From contig JAJEDE010000007.1 in NCBI GenBank assembly GCA_022821645.1, positions 18,317 through 82,316 of the forward strand: a stretch of 64,000 nt of DNA. Reading direction: 5' to 3'. Shown piece after piece: positions 37,261 to 46,980 of the stretch. A program made the position numbers and the translations under genes. The stretch is from Chloroflexota bacterium (GTDB lineage: Bacteria; Chloroflexota; UBA11872). The notes beneath the pieces are model-generated. The model did no database searches. It was not told where the DNA came from and saw only the letters and a program-made list of their open reading frames with translations. Numbering within the stretch: the first letter of the stretch is position 1; each line of letters begins with the position of its first letter.

Positions 37261-38448
37261 TTAGCGCCCCTCCGAACGGCGACGAAGGAATGCCGGGATA
37301 TCCACTTCGCTCGATTCGCGTGAGCGGCTCGAGAAATCGAGTTCGCGAACCACTGGGCTGCTGGAGGGCCGCGAACTGCGGCGTCTGGTCGGCCGCGCCT
37401 CTGCCGTGCCGGTCTGGAACCCTGTCGCGATGACCGTGACCTGGAGACGTCCTTCCATGGCCTCGTCGATTACCGTTCCGAAGATGATGTTGGCATTCGG
37501 CTCGGCCGCTTTGGCCACGATGTCTGCGGCTTCGTTGACTTCGTGAAGCGTCATGTCCGGGCCACCGGTGAAGTTCAGAAGCACCCCGCGCGCGCCGTCC
37601 ACCGACACGTTGAGCAGGGGACTGTTCAGGGCTTGCTGAATCGCTTCGGTGGCTCGATCCTCGCCCTGGGCCTCACCGATAGCCATCAACGCTGTGCCTG
37701 ACTCGGTCATGACCGCGCGCACATCGTTGAAGTCGAGGTTGATCAAGCCTGGTTGCGTTATCAGGTCGGAGACGCCCTGGATACCCTGGCGCAGCACATC
37801 GTCGGCCAAGGCAAAGGCCTCGGTTACAGACATTTTCGGGTCGGCGACGGCCAAGAGCTGTTGGTTGGGAATCATGACGAGGGTGTCAACGCGCTCCTGC
37901 AGGTTTCGGAGGCCTTCCTCGGCGTAACGTGCGCGCGTACTTCCCTCGAAATCGAAAGGTCGAGTAACAACACCCACGGTCAACGCGCCGGATTCGCGCG
38001 CGACGTCGGCGACAACCGGGGCGCCGCCGGTCCCGGTACCGCCGCCCATACCGGCGGCGATGAAAACCATGTCGGCGCCTTCCACGGCTTCTCGAATCTC
38101 ATCCAGCGACTCTTCGGCAGCCTTTTGGCCGAGGGAAGGCTGGCCACCTGAACCAAGGCCGCGCGTGGCTTTGTCGCCTACGCGGATGCGTGTCGGCGCA
38201 CTTGAGCGCACCAGCGCCTGCGCGTCGGTGTTGATAGCAATGAACTCGACGCCTTGCACATGTTCTTCGATCATGCGGTCGACGGCGTTGCTTCCGCCGC
38301 CGCCAATGCCAACCACCTTGAGTTCTGCGAGCGAATCGCCACCGACGGGTTGCCTCGCTACGCGTCCCGCCGGTGCCGAATGCGGCTCACCATCTGCGCC
38401 CGTCAGCCGCGTGATTCGACTTCCACCGCGGCCATCACTTTCGGCCAT
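37261..38448 (-). CDS. ftsZ: cell-division GTPase FtsZ, 395 aa
   Basis: FtsZ polymerises into the cytokinetic ring. The N-terminal tail of about 40 residues leads into KVVGIGGGGSNAVDRM. The tubulin signature loop is MGGGTGTGGAPVVA, and DFNDVRAVM supplies the T7-loop catalytic region. A Ser/Arg-rich linker leads to the conserved C-terminal peptide VDIPAFLRRR, which docks to FtsA and other ring anchors. ATG 38448 is preferred because AAGGG lies 9 bp upstream; a GTG at 38454 is an alternative. Confidence 0.97.
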   Translation of the reverse strand: MAESDGRGGSRITRLTGADGEPHSAPAGRVARQPVGGDSLAELKVVGIGGGGSNAVDRMIEEHVQGVEFIAINTDAQALVRSSAPTRIRVGDKATRGLGSGGQPSLGQKAAEESLDEIREAVEGADMVFIAAGMGGGTGTGGAPVVADVARESGALTVGVVTRPFDFEGSTRARYAEEGLRNLQERVDTLVMIPNQQLLAVADPKMSVTEAFALADDVLRQGIQGVSDLITQPGLINLDFNDVRAVMTESGTALMAIGEAQGEDRATEAIQQALNSPLLNVSVDGARGVLLNFTGGPDMTLHEVNEAADIVAKAAEPNANIIFGTVIDEAMEGRLQVTVIATGFQTGTAEARPTRRRSSRPSSSPVVRELDFSSRSRESSEVDIPAFLRRRSEGR

Positions 38449-38557
38449 GTCCACTCACCCTTCCCAGGCGCGCCAACGTTGGACGGCCAGACCGCTCTCG
38501 GTGCAACGCCACAACAGTAACGCCATTATGCCCAAACTGAATCACGCGAAGTGCCTT

Positions 38558-39805
38558 TCACCTGACCGTGGGCGAGACGACCGAACGCATCCAGCCGCCC
38601 AGCCTGTCCAAGACGCCCCGGTGCCGGAGGCTCGAGGCGGTCACCCAGCCATCCGCTTCCTCGGCCGCGGCCGCTGAAAGTAGCAGGCCGACGCCAGTGC
38701 TGAATTCGGGCGCCCGGAGGTTGTCGCCCAGTCCCCAGAGTGCCCGTGGTCGACCCATGGCTACCGGCATATCCAAGATGGTGCTGGTTAGTTCCTTGAC
38801 GCCAACGAGCCGGGAACCGCCTCCGGTGAGCACGACTCCTGCTGGAAGAATGTCGTAGTAGCCGCTGCGCGTGATCTCATCGCGCACCAGGTGCAGCAAC
38901 TCCTCGATTCTTGCCGTGATGACTTCGGAAAGATCGCGACGGCGAACGGCCACCGGTGCGCCGTGGTCGAACCCCGGAACGGCGACCGTTGCATCGTCTT
39001 CGTCAACTGGCCAACCGACGCTGCCGTGTTCGATCTTGAGTGCTTCGGCGACCTTGGTGGGGAGCCGCAGGCCTCGGGCAATGTCAGCCGTGACCAACGC
39101 GCCGCCGATGGGAATCACGGCAATGTGCCAACACGCGTCGTCCACGAATAGTGCGACATCAGTTGTTCCACCGCCGATGTCAATAAGCACGACACCCTCG
39201 CGCCGCTGCTCCGAGGTCACGCAGGCGCGTGCCGAGGCCAGCGGCTGCAGAACACGGCCCTGGGTTGACAGGCCCGCCTGGTGCACGCAGTGCTCCAGGT
39301 TGGCCATGGCGTTTGTGGCGCCGGTGACGACATGAGCTTCAACGGCAAGCCGGCGCGCGGTGAGGCCACGCGGGTCGAGCACGTCGGTGAGGTGGTCGGT
39401 TGCGAATGTTTTGGGAATGACTGCCACGACCTCTCTATCCGCGGAGAGACTCAACATGGTCGCTCCGCGGACAACCGCCCCGACGTGGCGTTCGCGAACC
39501 TCGCGCTCACCGGACGGCAAACGGACTTCGCCACGCTGGCTGTGAGATTGGAGGTGCCCCCCGGCGATACCGGTAACGACATGCGACGACCGAGTTCGGG
39601 CGGCCTTTTCGGCTCGGTGAATCGCTTCGTCAATGGCCTTGACGGTCAGCACGACGTCAATAACCTGACCGCCCTTGAGTCCGTATGAGGGCGCCGTGCC
39701 GACGCCAAGGACATGCAGTTGCGCGCCCCGGTATTCCTGCCCGATCACTGCGCAGGTCTTGGTCGTTCCGACGTCCAGCCCCACGAACGTCCGTTTGCGG
39801 CTCAT
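38558..39805 (-). CDS. ftsA: cell-division actin-like protein FtsA, 415 aa
   Basis: FtsA is the actin-fold ATPase that tethers FtsZ to the membrane. The phosphate-1 loop is FVGLDVGTTKTCAVIG, phosphate-2 is VLIDIGGGTTDVALF, and the adenosine motif is GVVLTGGGSRLVGV. An SHS2-like 1C insertion lies at about residues 80-160. The C-terminus LDRLGGWMRSVV fits the amphipathic membrane-targeting helix. It is transcribed just before ftsZ, with 109 bp between them. Confidence 0.96.
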   Translation of the reverse strand: MSRKRTFVGLDVGTTKTCAVIGQEYRGAQLHVLGVGTAPSYGLKGGQVIDVVLTVKAIDEAIHRAEKAARTRSSHVVTGIAGGHLQSHSQRGEVRLPSGEREVRERHVGAVVRGATMLSLSADREVVAVIPKTFATDHLTDVLDPRGLTARRLAVEAHVVTGATNAMANLEHCVHQAGLSTQGRVLQPLASARACVTSEQRREGVVLIDIGGGTTDVALFVDDACWHIAVIPIGGALVTADIARGLRLPTKVAEALKIEHGSVGWPVDEDDATVAVPGFDHGAPVAVRRRDLSEVITARIEELLHLVRDEITRSGYYDILPAGVVLTGGGSRLVGVKELTSTILDMPVAMGRPRALWGLGDNLRAPEFSTGVGLLLSAAAAEEADGWVTASSLRHRGVLDRLGGWMRSVVSPTVR

Positions 39806-39860
39806 GCCCTCACCCCTGGCCGAACGGAATTCTCGGAAAGCGACAGTTTACATAACACAA

Positions 39861-40631
39861 TTACGGTGTCCTAGGATTCTGTTTGCTGGCCAGCGGCGGG
39901 GCGTCGACGGTGCGATAGGTGGGCCGCTCGATTGGCCGCAGGTCCACGCTGGCGATTCGCTCTCCGAGACGGTTCGCCTGCTCGAGGACGGCATACAGTG
40001 CGACGAGTTTTGCGTCGAGCTGCGATGTGTCTCCGAAATCGAGTTCCCGCCCAGCGTGATCGACCACGGTCAGCTGGCCTTCCGAATAGCGAATGTGGCT
40101 GGGTATGACCCGGAGCAATGGAAGATTGCTTTGTAGTTGATGTGCGGCGATTAGCGCTCCCACGCTGACCACGTCGCCAGGCACCAGGGGATTCACCGAA
40201 TCATCCTCTATCGTGAGCGGTACTTTGGGCTCGAACTGCTCCGCCAGGACTTCGCCTGATGCATTAACGAGGTAACTCTGACCGTTGGCGACCCAGTTCG
40301 CCACCGGCGCCTCGTAGGCAACCGTCACGGTCGCCCGCCCGTCCACTCCGACCTGAACCGTTGCGTCCGCCACTCCCGGCAAGTCCTGGATATGCCGCTT
40401 GATCGCCTTGGCGTCGATGCGAAACACGTTCTCGCCAATCAAGCGACGTGCGGCGGCCTCGATGCTGGCGGGATCGACCGCTGGTGGCGGCGATGAGTCG
40501 GCCCGGTGTACGGCGACATTCCTGACGTCGAACACTGGCGAGTTGAGAAACCAGATAAGGACACCGGACGCGAGCATGGCGATGACCAGCGACAGCGCCT
40601 TGGTGAAGAGCCCCCCACGCAATTCGGTCAT
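39861..40631 (-). CDS. ftsQ: FtsQ/DivIB-type division protein, 256 aa
   Basis: This is a bitopic division protein. A membrane helix, ALSLVIAMLASGVLIWFL, lies at about residues 13-30, followed by an extracytoplasmic POTRA domain (VFDVRNVAVHRADS, NVFRIDAKAIKRHIQDLPGV) and a beta domain with FEPKVPLTIEDD. Sequence conservation in FtsQ is low; the call rests on this architecture and on its position between murB and ftsA. It shares a 4-bp overlap with murB. Confidence 0.9.
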   Translation of the reverse strand: MTELRGGLFTKALSLVIAMLASGVLIWFLNSPVFDVRNVAVHRADSSPPPAVDPASIEAAARRLIGENVFRIDAKAIKRHIQDLPGVADATVQVGVDGRATVTVAYEAPVANWVANGQSYLVNASGEVLAEQFEPKVPLTIEDDSVNPLVPGDVVSVGALIAAHQLQSNLPLLRVIPSHIRYSEGQLTVVDHAGRELDFGDTSQLDAKLVALYAVLEQANRLGERIASVDLRPIERPTYRTVDAPPLASKQNPRTP

Positions 40632-41551
40632 GTAAACAACGCCCGCGCGTGGCTGTTCCAGCGGCCCAGGAGCCGAACTTCAGGTGTGAGCCGGACACCG
40701 GTTGTCTCGGCGACGCGTTCACGAACCGCAATAGCCAGATCTAATACGTCGCGAGCCGTCCCGCCGGGGCTGGCCGAGAGGAAGTTTGCGTGGACTGGCG
40801 AAACAAACGCGCCGCCAAGCTCGTGGCCCTTTAGGCCGCTAGCCTCGATCAAGCGTCCTGCGTAGTCGCCGTCGGGATTCATAAAGAACGACCCCGCGTT
40901 TTTTCCCAGCGGCTGGGTGGCGCGCCGTCGTCGGGCGAGGGCCAGCAATTCTCGGCGGAGCGCGGCGGGGTCGGCAGGCTGGACGCGAAAGCTGGCTGCC
41001 AGCACTACCGGCCCCGTCGCATCGTCGTGGAGGTTGCTTCGCCGATAGTCGAAGTCGAAATCCGATGCCAGGGCTTCAACCTCGTGACTGCGACGCCAGA
41101 CGCGAGCCGACTTCAGAACGGCGGCAATGTCGGACCCGAACGCTCCCGCGTTGCCGTAGATAGCGCCGCCCACCGTGCCCGGAACGCCAATGGCAAACGA
41201 CATGCCACCAAGCCCCAGGCGCGCGCAGCGCCCGGCCAGGCGCGCCATGCTGTGGCCGGATGCAACCCGGACAATCTCGTCGGCGGCGTTCGCGGCAAAG
41301 TCCACGTAGCGGTTGTAGATCACCAGGCCGTCAATCCCAGAGTCGGCTACGAGCGAATTCGTGCCGTGGCCCATGATTGTTCGAGGGATTCCCAGGCGAT
41401 CCGCCGTTTCCAGGGCCAGGCGCAGGGCGTCCAGGCTGCGCACCTCAACCCAGTAGTCGGCAGGTCCCCCGACGCCAAACGAAGTGTGCCGATCCATAGG
41501 CTCGTGCGTACGAACCCGAAGCTTGGAAGGGAATCCAGATATTGCGCTCAT
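40628..41551 (-). CDS. murB: UDP-N-acetylenolpyruvoylglucosamine reductase, 307 aa
   Basis: MurB is the FAD enzyme that makes UDP-MurNAc. The FAD site is seen in HTSFGVGGPADYWV, IMGHGTNSLVADSG and AIGVPGTVGGAIYGNAGAFG. The proton-donor Ser is in GKNAGSFFMNP, and the late VSPVHANFL block is typical. The length suggests the type II form. It overlaps murC and ftsQ by 4 bp each. Confidence 0.96.
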   Translation of the reverse strand: MSAISGFPSKLRVRTHEPMDRHTSFGVGGPADYWVEVRSLDALRLALETADRLGIPRTIMGHGTNSLVADSGIDGLVIYNRYVDFAANAADEIVRVASGHSMARLAGRCARLGLGGMSFAIGVPGTVGGAIYGNAGAFGSDIAAVLKSARVWRRSHEVEALASDFDFDYRRSNLHDDATGPVVLAASFRVQPADPAALRRELLALARRRRATQPLGKNAGSFFMNPDGDYAGRLIEASGLKGHELGGAFVSPVHANFLSASPGGTARDVLDLAIAVRERVAETTGVRLTPEVRLLGRWNSHARALFT

Positions 41552-42936
41552 GTCACCGTACGGTGTGTGAGTCGCGCCGCCAGGCGATCTGCCAGGGGCG
41601 TCACAGACTCCGGTCCCATGACCAGGACGATGTCACCCTCGCGAGCCACGTTACGTATGCGGTCGGCGATCGCTTCGAAACTGGGCAGCGCCATGGCGTT
41701 TGGGTGGCGAATGGCCTCAGCCAGGTCACGAGCAGTGATTCCGATGGACGTTTCGCGCCCAGGCGGTGAGTAGATTTCCGCCAGAAGCACCTGATCGGCA
41801 TCTTCAAACGCATCGAGGAAGTCGTCGAATAAGTCCCGCGTCCGCGACTCGAGGAGAGGTTGATACACCGCGAGGACTCGCTGGGGCCGTAGTTCTCTCA
41901 CGGCTTGGAGGCTTGCGCGCACGGCTGTTGGATGGTGAGCGTAATCCTCAATGACTGTTATGCGTTGGTCGCTGGCTCTCAGCTCCAGCCGGCGTTCGGC
42001 GCCGGAGTAGCTCTCCAGAGCACGTGCGGCCTCAGGTCCGTCAATCCCGGCCAAGCTCGCTGACGCCAAGGCGGCCAGCGCGTTCAGTGCGTTGTGGCGC
42101 CCAGGGATTGGCAGGCTGAGCGTCAGTTGCCCGTCGGGGCCACGGACGTCCAGCGTTGGGCCTGGTACGCCAGGGGAATACTGCTCAATGTGCCAGTCGC
42201 CTCCAGGCCCAAACCATGTGGTCTTTCCTGGATGCCGCTCTGCCACGCGCCGCAGGAGAGGTACATCGCGACGAGCAACTAAGGCGGAATCGTCGGGCAA
42301 CTGGTCGATAAACTGCTCGAATGTCGAGACCATCCGGTCGACGGTGCCGAAGTGGTCCAGGTGGTCCGGTTCCAGGTGCGTCAAGGCGGCGATTCGAGGC
42401 CTGTAGGCAAGGAAGGCATCGTCGAACTCGTCGGCCTCCAATACCATCCACGCCCCCGGTCCGATTCGCCCATTCACTCCGCCGAGTGATGGAATGTCGG
42501 CGCCAATCAGGAATGAAGGCGCCAGACCCGAGTTTTGCAGGATTGTCGCGATCAACGCTGACGTGGTGGTCTTGCCGTGTGTGCCGGCCACCGCAATCCC
42601 GCGGCGAGCATTGAACAAGTCCGCTATGGCTTCGGCTCGCGTGCCCACGGCAGTTCCGGTGGCATGGGCGGCCGCAAGCTCGGGATTGTCGGAGGGAATC
42701 GCCGATGAGTGGATTACGATATCGGCGTCGGCGATGTTCGCGGAGCGGTGTCCCAGGGCGATTCGAGCGCCGCGCCGCACCAGGCGTTCGGACTGCGGCG
42801 AGTGTTTCAGGTCGCTGCCGCTCACGGTCTTGCCGAGATCCAGCAAGGCCGCGCCGATGGCGCTCATGCCCTTTCCGCCGACGCCCACAATGTGGACGTG
42901 TCGAACGTCTGGATCGGTGACTTGTGGCGACATCAT
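41548..42936 (-). CDS. murC: UDP-N-acetylmuramate-L-alanine ligase, 462 aa
   Basis: MurC adds the first amino acid of the peptidoglycan stem. The N-terminal Rossmann domain starts VHIVGVGGKGMSAIG. The ATP loop is AVAGTHGKTTTSALIA, and LTHLEPDHLDHFG is the Mur-ligase central motif. YAHHPTAVRASLQAV in the C-terminal domain is characteristic of MurC. It overlaps murG and murB by 4 bp each. No other amino-acid-adding Mur ligase is encoded in the cluster. Confidence 0.97.
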   Translation of the reverse strand: MMSPQVTDPDVRHVHIVGVGGKGMSAIGAALLDLGKTVSGSDLKHSPQSERLVRRGARIALGHRSANIADADIVIHSSAIPSDNPELAAAHATGTAVGTRAEAIADLFNARRGIAVAGTHGKTTTSALIATILQNSGLAPSFLIGADIPSLGGVNGRIGPGAWMVLEADEFDDAFLAYRPRIAALTHLEPDHLDHFGTVDRMVSTFEQFIDQLPDDSALVARRDVPLLRRVAERHPGKTTWFGPGGDWHIEQYSPGVPGPTLDVRGPDGQLTLSLPIPGRHNALNALAALASASLAGIDGPEAARALESYSGAERRLELRASDQRITVIEDYAHHPTAVRASLQAVRELRPQRVLAVYQPLLESRTRDLFDDFLDAFEDADQVLLAEIYSPPGRETSIGITARDLAEAIRHPNAMALPSFEAIADRIRNVAREGDIVLVMGPESVTPLADRLAARLTHRTVT

Positions 42937-44051
42937 CCGTTGACCAGCGCATCCCGGCGTGCGAGACGGAAGGCAAGCTGGGCTATTTGCCTGGCCGCAT
43001 GCGGCTGTCCCCTTGACCTCGTCGCATCACTCAAGCGGCGCAACTGACTTCGATCGTCCAGCAGGTTGAGCAGCGTCGCGCCCAATTGACCGGATTGGAG
43101 ATCCGATTCCGAGAGCATCACCGCGGCACCGGCCTTCGCCATGGCTGCTGCGGTCGCGACCTGGTGCCCTGCACCAAACCGACCGGGAATGAGCACAGCG
43201 GGAGCACCCACCGCACTCAGCTCGGCGACTGACGTGGCTCCGGCTCGGCTTACAACGATGTCTGCCGCGGCGAGAAGGTTGGCAAATCCAGTGCGAATGA
43301 AGTCGTGAAGGCGGTAACGTCCCCGCAGCGGTTCGGGCAGTTGGTCGCGTGTGGATGCAAGGGTCTGAAAGTCGCGTTGGCCGCTGACATGAACGACCTG
43401 GGCCTTTTGAAGCAGACACAGCAGGTCGGTGCGCAGTGCCTCGTTGATGACGTGTGAGCCCTGGCTCCCACCCATCACGACAATAAGAGGATCGGTCTCG
43501 GCAATCCCGAGTGCCGAGCGACCGGCCGGCGCGTCGGGTGCTGCGAAGGTGCTGCGAACCGGGTAGCCCACAGTTTCGACGGGCGTGCGCCAGATCTGAC
43601 CACGAGCTTCCTCGAACGCAACTGTGGCCAACGATGCCAGGGGTGCCATGACACGGGTGGCCCAACCGAGCGCGGCATCGCCCGAGAAGATCACCGAAGG
43701 GATGCGGCAGATCCAGCTGACGAGAAGCACGGGTGCGCTGACATAGCCGCCACTGGCGACCACGGCGTGCGGGCGCCGCCTGCTGAAGTCGCGCCAAACG
43801 AAGAATATTGACTGAACGAGGAGCCAAGCCCGCCACGGTAACCGCCACCAGGCAACTCCCACGATGCCACGAGCAGGGAGAGGGAGGACGTCGAGGTCTA
43901 CATCTCGATAGAGCAATCGATCGAGTTCACGGGATCCGCAGACGGCGCTGAGTTCAACCTCTGACCCTGACAGCATGGCCAGCTGCCGGGCGACGGCGAT
44001 GGTTGGAAATATGTGGCCGGCTGTGCCTCCGCCGACCAATACGAGTCTCAC
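42933..44051 (-). CDS. murG: UDP-GlcNAc:undecaprenyl-PP-MurNAc-pentapeptide transferase, 372 aa
   Basis: MurG makes lipid II on the cytoplasmic face of the membrane. The N-terminal glycine loop is LVLVGGGTAGHIFP. The donor-site segment is VVMGGSQGSHVINEAL, and SRAGATSVAELSAVGAPAVLIP is the conserved UDP-GlcNAc loop. The start is GTG 44051, which overlaps the ftsW stop as GTGA. The open frame upstream runs inside ftsW and is not used. Confidence 0.96.
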   Translation of the reverse strand: MRLVLVGGGTAGHIFPTIAVARQLAMLSGSEVELSAVCGSRELDRLLYRDVDLDVLPLPARGIVGVAWWRLPWRAWLLVQSIFFVWRDFSRRRPHAVVASGGYVSAPVLLVSWICRIPSVIFSGDAALGWATRVMAPLASLATVAFEEARGQIWRTPVETVGYPVRSTFAAPDAPAGRSALGIAETDPLIVVMGGSQGSHVINEALRTDLLCLLQKAQVVHVSGQRDFQTLASTRDQLPEPLRGRYRLHDFIRTGFANLLAAADIVVSRAGATSVAELSAVGAPAVLIPGRFGAGHQVATAAAMAKAGAAVMLSESDLQSGQLGATLLNLLDDRSQLRRLSDATRSRGQPHAARQIAQLAFRLARRDALVNG

Positions 44052-45190
44052 GTGCTTCGCTCGAGATCGGACTGGCGGGCGACGTTCATCAGGATGCCCA
44101 TCAATATCATCGAGGCCAGAAGCGATGAGCCCCCGCGACTGATGAACGGCAAGGTGATGCCGGTCACCGGGGTCAAGCCGGTGACGACGGCCATGTTCAC
44201 GAAGGCCTGAAAGCACAGTTGCGTCACGATTCCGATAGCCAGCAACCGGCCAAATACGTCGTCGGTGGCAGCTGCAATCTGAATGCCGCGCACGAAGAGT
44301 GCGAGAAACAGCACCAAAACCAAACTCGTTCCGACCAGTCCGAACTCCTCGCCAAGGACCGCGAATACCGCGTCCGAGTCTGGAATGGGCAGCCGGAACT
44401 TCTGGGTCCCCAGACCCAGTCCGCGACCGGTGACGCCACCCGAACCCATGGCGATTTGTGCCTGCGCCGCCTGGTAGCCGGTGCGATTGATGTCGGGATC
44501 GCCACTGAGGAACGTGATGAGACGCTCGCGCTGATAGGCGTTTTGGGTCACGGACACGAAGGCGACAGGCACCAATGACGCGAAGCCCAGGAGCAGGTGC
44601 CAAAGGCGGGCGCCAGCGGCAAAGATCATTACGAATCCGACGAACGAAATCGTGATGGCGGCGCCCAAGTCCGGTTCCAACACAATGGGAATCACTACCA
44701 GGGCCACGACGCCACCCAAATACAGGATGGAAACCCGCAGTTCCCGAATTCGTCCGCCGAAGTGCTGGGCCAACGCGGCCAGCATGACCACCATGGCAAC
44801 CTTCGCGAATTCGCTTGGCTGCAACGTGAGATCGCCGACCCGAAACCAGCGACGGGCCGCAAAAAGGCTGGTGGCGTCTTCAACAAATAGCACCCCGACG
44901 AGCGCGATGAGGATGCCCAGGAAAGCAAATGGCGCGATTTGCGCATAGCGCCGGTAATTCACGGAACTGAGCGCCAACGCCAGCGTGACGCCTACGGCCG
45001 CCAAGACCATCTGCTGGACCGACACTCGTTCAAAAACCGAGTCTCCACCCAGAACAACGGGCACTCTGGCGCTGGCCACCAGTACGACGCCACCAAGCGG
45101 CAAGATAAAGGTCAGGAGCAGCAGGTACGGGTCGCGGGAAGGCCAACTCGGCAGCCGCCCGGCGAGCCACTGGCCAGTTCTCGTGCTCAT
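44048..45190 (-). CDS. ftsW: SEDS-family division glycosyltransferase FtsW, 380 aa
   Basis: This is a multi-helix SEDS protein that polymerises glycan strands with its partner transpeptidase. FSRRRW-type loops are replaced by LFAARRWFRVGDLTLQPSEFAKVAMVV, the conserved region with the catalytic-loop Glu. VLEPDLGAAITISFVG, YQAAQAQIAMGSGG and LPIPDSDAVFAVLGEEFG carry the other family motifs, and TLPFISRGGSSLLASM closes the protein. It overlaps ftsI by 4 bp and murG by 4 bp. Confidence 0.96.
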   Translation of the reverse strand: MSTRTGQWLAGRLPSWPSRDPYLLLLTFILPLGGVVLVASARVPVVLGGDSVFERVSVQQMVLAAVGVTLALALSSVNYRRYAQIAPFAFLGILIALVGVLFVEDATSLFAARRWFRVGDLTLQPSEFAKVAMVVMLAALAQHFGGRIRELRVSILYLGGVVALVVIPIVLEPDLGAAITISFVGFVMIFAAGARLWHLLLGFASLVPVAFVSVTQNAYQRERLITFLSGDPDINRTGYQAAQAQIAMGSGGVTGRGLGLGTQKFRLPIPDSDAVFAVLGEEFGLVGTSLVLVLFLALFVRGIQIAAATDDVFGRLLAIGIVTQLCFQAFVNMAVVTGLTPVTGITLPFISRGGSSLLASMILMGILMNVARQSDLERST

Positions 45191-46980
45191 GTCCGTGCGG
45201 TACGCGGAGGGACTCGGAGGTGAGCGAAGACGCGGCTCATCACACGGGCGAACGTAGGCGATGCGACGTGAGCGCCGAAGAACGCTGCCTGCGGACGTTC
45301 GATGACAACCAGAGCCAGGACCCGCGGCAGTTCAAGTGGACCGAATCCCACATACGACGCTATCGAGGTGTCTTCGAGGAAGCGACCGCTCGACGCGATT
45401 TCCGATGTCCCAGTCTTGCCGGCGGTTCGATAGCCGGGGATGCGGGCCAGATTGTTAAACACGCCGGATTCCGCCGCCTCCATCATCTTGAGCAGCGTCT
45501 GGGCTGTTTCGCGTGAAATGACCCGTCGAATCGGCTGTGACTCGATCGTCTCGCGGCGACCGTCCACCTGAGTAACGGCACGCGCCACGTGCGGTCGCAT
45601 CATCACCCCATCGTTCGCGATAGCCCCGACGGCGGTGGCCAATTGGAGTGGTGTGACCGATATCCCCTGGCCGAAGGAATTGGAGGCAAGGTCGGGCAGG
45701 AACCAGCCCTGGTCGCCCCGGCGTCGGACGATGCCCGGCACCTCTCCGGCCAAGTCGACGCCGGTTCGGGTGCCGAAGCCAAAGCGTTCGATGTATTCGT
45801 AAAACGAATCAGCACCGACGGTGTCCGCAACGAAGATCGTGCCGGTGTTGCTGGAGTGCTGCAGGACGCTGACCATCGTCTGTTCCGGGTACGTTCGCTC
45901 GTCCCAGTTCTTGAACTCCTGTCCGAAGTAGTTGACGGTTCCGGGCAGGTTGTGCGTGGTCTCGGGTCGAATGGCTCCAACATCAAGTCCCGCAGCCATC
46001 GTTATCAGCTTGAACGTGCTCCCTGGCTCATAGATCAGGCTGCAGGCCCGGTTGGCAAACTCGGGGCCGAATTCGCGGTAGGTGTGAACGCGGCCCGGGT
46101 CGTACGTTGGCCTGTTGGCGAGTCCCAGCACTTCACCGGTACGTGGATTCGTGATGAGGATGGTGCCCGCGGTCGCGCCGAACTGCTCGATAGCGGCCTC
46201 GAGTTCCTGCTCGGCGATGTGCTGAATCGTCCGATCGATCGAGAGTGAGACATGGGCGCCGTGGCGCGGCGGCTGAAGCGCGTAGCGGCCAATTGGGATT
46301 CGCCGGCCGAGACGATCGATATCCGAACTTACAAGTCCGGATTGTCCGCCGAGCACGTCGTTGTACCAGGCTTCGACCCCGGCTTGGCCCACGACATCGC
46401 CTGGCCGCGCCGTTCCTTCGCCCACGAAGCCCACGACGTGTGCGGCCAGCCGCCGATTGGGATAGACACGCACCCGGTCGGGATCAAGTCGTACCCCGGG
46501 CAGCTGGCCGTCCTCAATGGCGGCTTCCACGGTGGCAGCCGGCTCGCCAATTAGGCCGCGTGCGATTTCCGAGTAGCGAAGGTTTGGATTACCGAGGCGT
46601 TCGGCTACGGCGGCCGAATCAAGGCCCAGCAGCACACTGAGTCGATCGGCAATCTCAAACGGATCGGACGACTCGTGGATGGCAAGCGGGTCCGCGACCA
46701 CGCGCACCGCGCCCCGGCTGATTGCCAGGACATCATCGTTGCGGTCGTAGATGCTGCCGCGCCTCGGGTTGATCTCGCTGCGCGTAAGTAACGAGCTAGC
46801 CCCGCGCGCCGAGAGCTCTGCCGACTGTTGGACGTGCCAGTCGTAGAGGCGCCACCCCAGGACGCCCGCAGCTGCCACGGCACCCCCCAGCATGACGACG
46901 AGGCGTCGCGTGGGGTCGGGCGGTTCTCCGTGCTCGCGCGCCGACTGCTGGCTACTCTGCGAGTCTCGAAATATTCTCAC
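45187..46980 (-). CDS. ftsI: division transpeptidase FtsI (class B PBP), 597 aa
   Basis: This is a septal peptidoglycan transpeptidase. One membrane helix lies at about residues 27-44. The N-terminal pedestal domain includes RGSIYDRNDDVLAIS. The penicillin-binding motifs are STFK (Ser321, Lys324), SSN near residue 376 and KTGT near residue 528. No PASTA domain is attached. It begins with GTG inside the end of the ftsL-like gene (29-bp overlap) and ends in a 4-bp overlap with ftsW, its SEDS partner. Confidence 0.96.
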   Translation of the reverse strand: MRIFRDSQSSQQSAREHGEPPDPTRRLVVMLGGAVAAAGVLGWRLYDWHVQQSAELSARGASSLLTRSEINPRRGSIYDRNDDVLAISRGAVRVVADPLAIHESSDPFEIADRLSVLLGLDSAAVAERLGNPNLRYSEIARGLIGEPAATVEAAIEDGQLPGVRLDPDRVRVYPNRRLAAHVVGFVGEGTARPGDVVGQAGVEAWYNDVLGGQSGLVSSDIDRLGRRIPIGRYALQPPRHGAHVSLSIDRTIQHIAEQELEAAIEQFGATAGTILITNPRTGEVLGLANRPTYDPGRVHTYREFGPEFANRACSLIYEPGSTFKLITMAAGLDVGAIRPETTHNLPGTVNYFGQEFKNWDERTYPEQTMVSVLQHSSNTGTIFVADTVGADSFYEYIERFGFGTRTGVDLAGEVPGIVRRRGDQGWFLPDLASNSFGQGISVTPLQLATAVGAIANDGVMMRPHVARAVTQVDGRRETIESQPIRRVISRETAQTLLKMMEAAESGVFNNLARIPGYRTAGKTGTSEIASSGRFLEDTSIASYVGFGPLELPRVLALVVIERPQAAFFGAHVASPTFARVMSRVFAHLRVPPRTART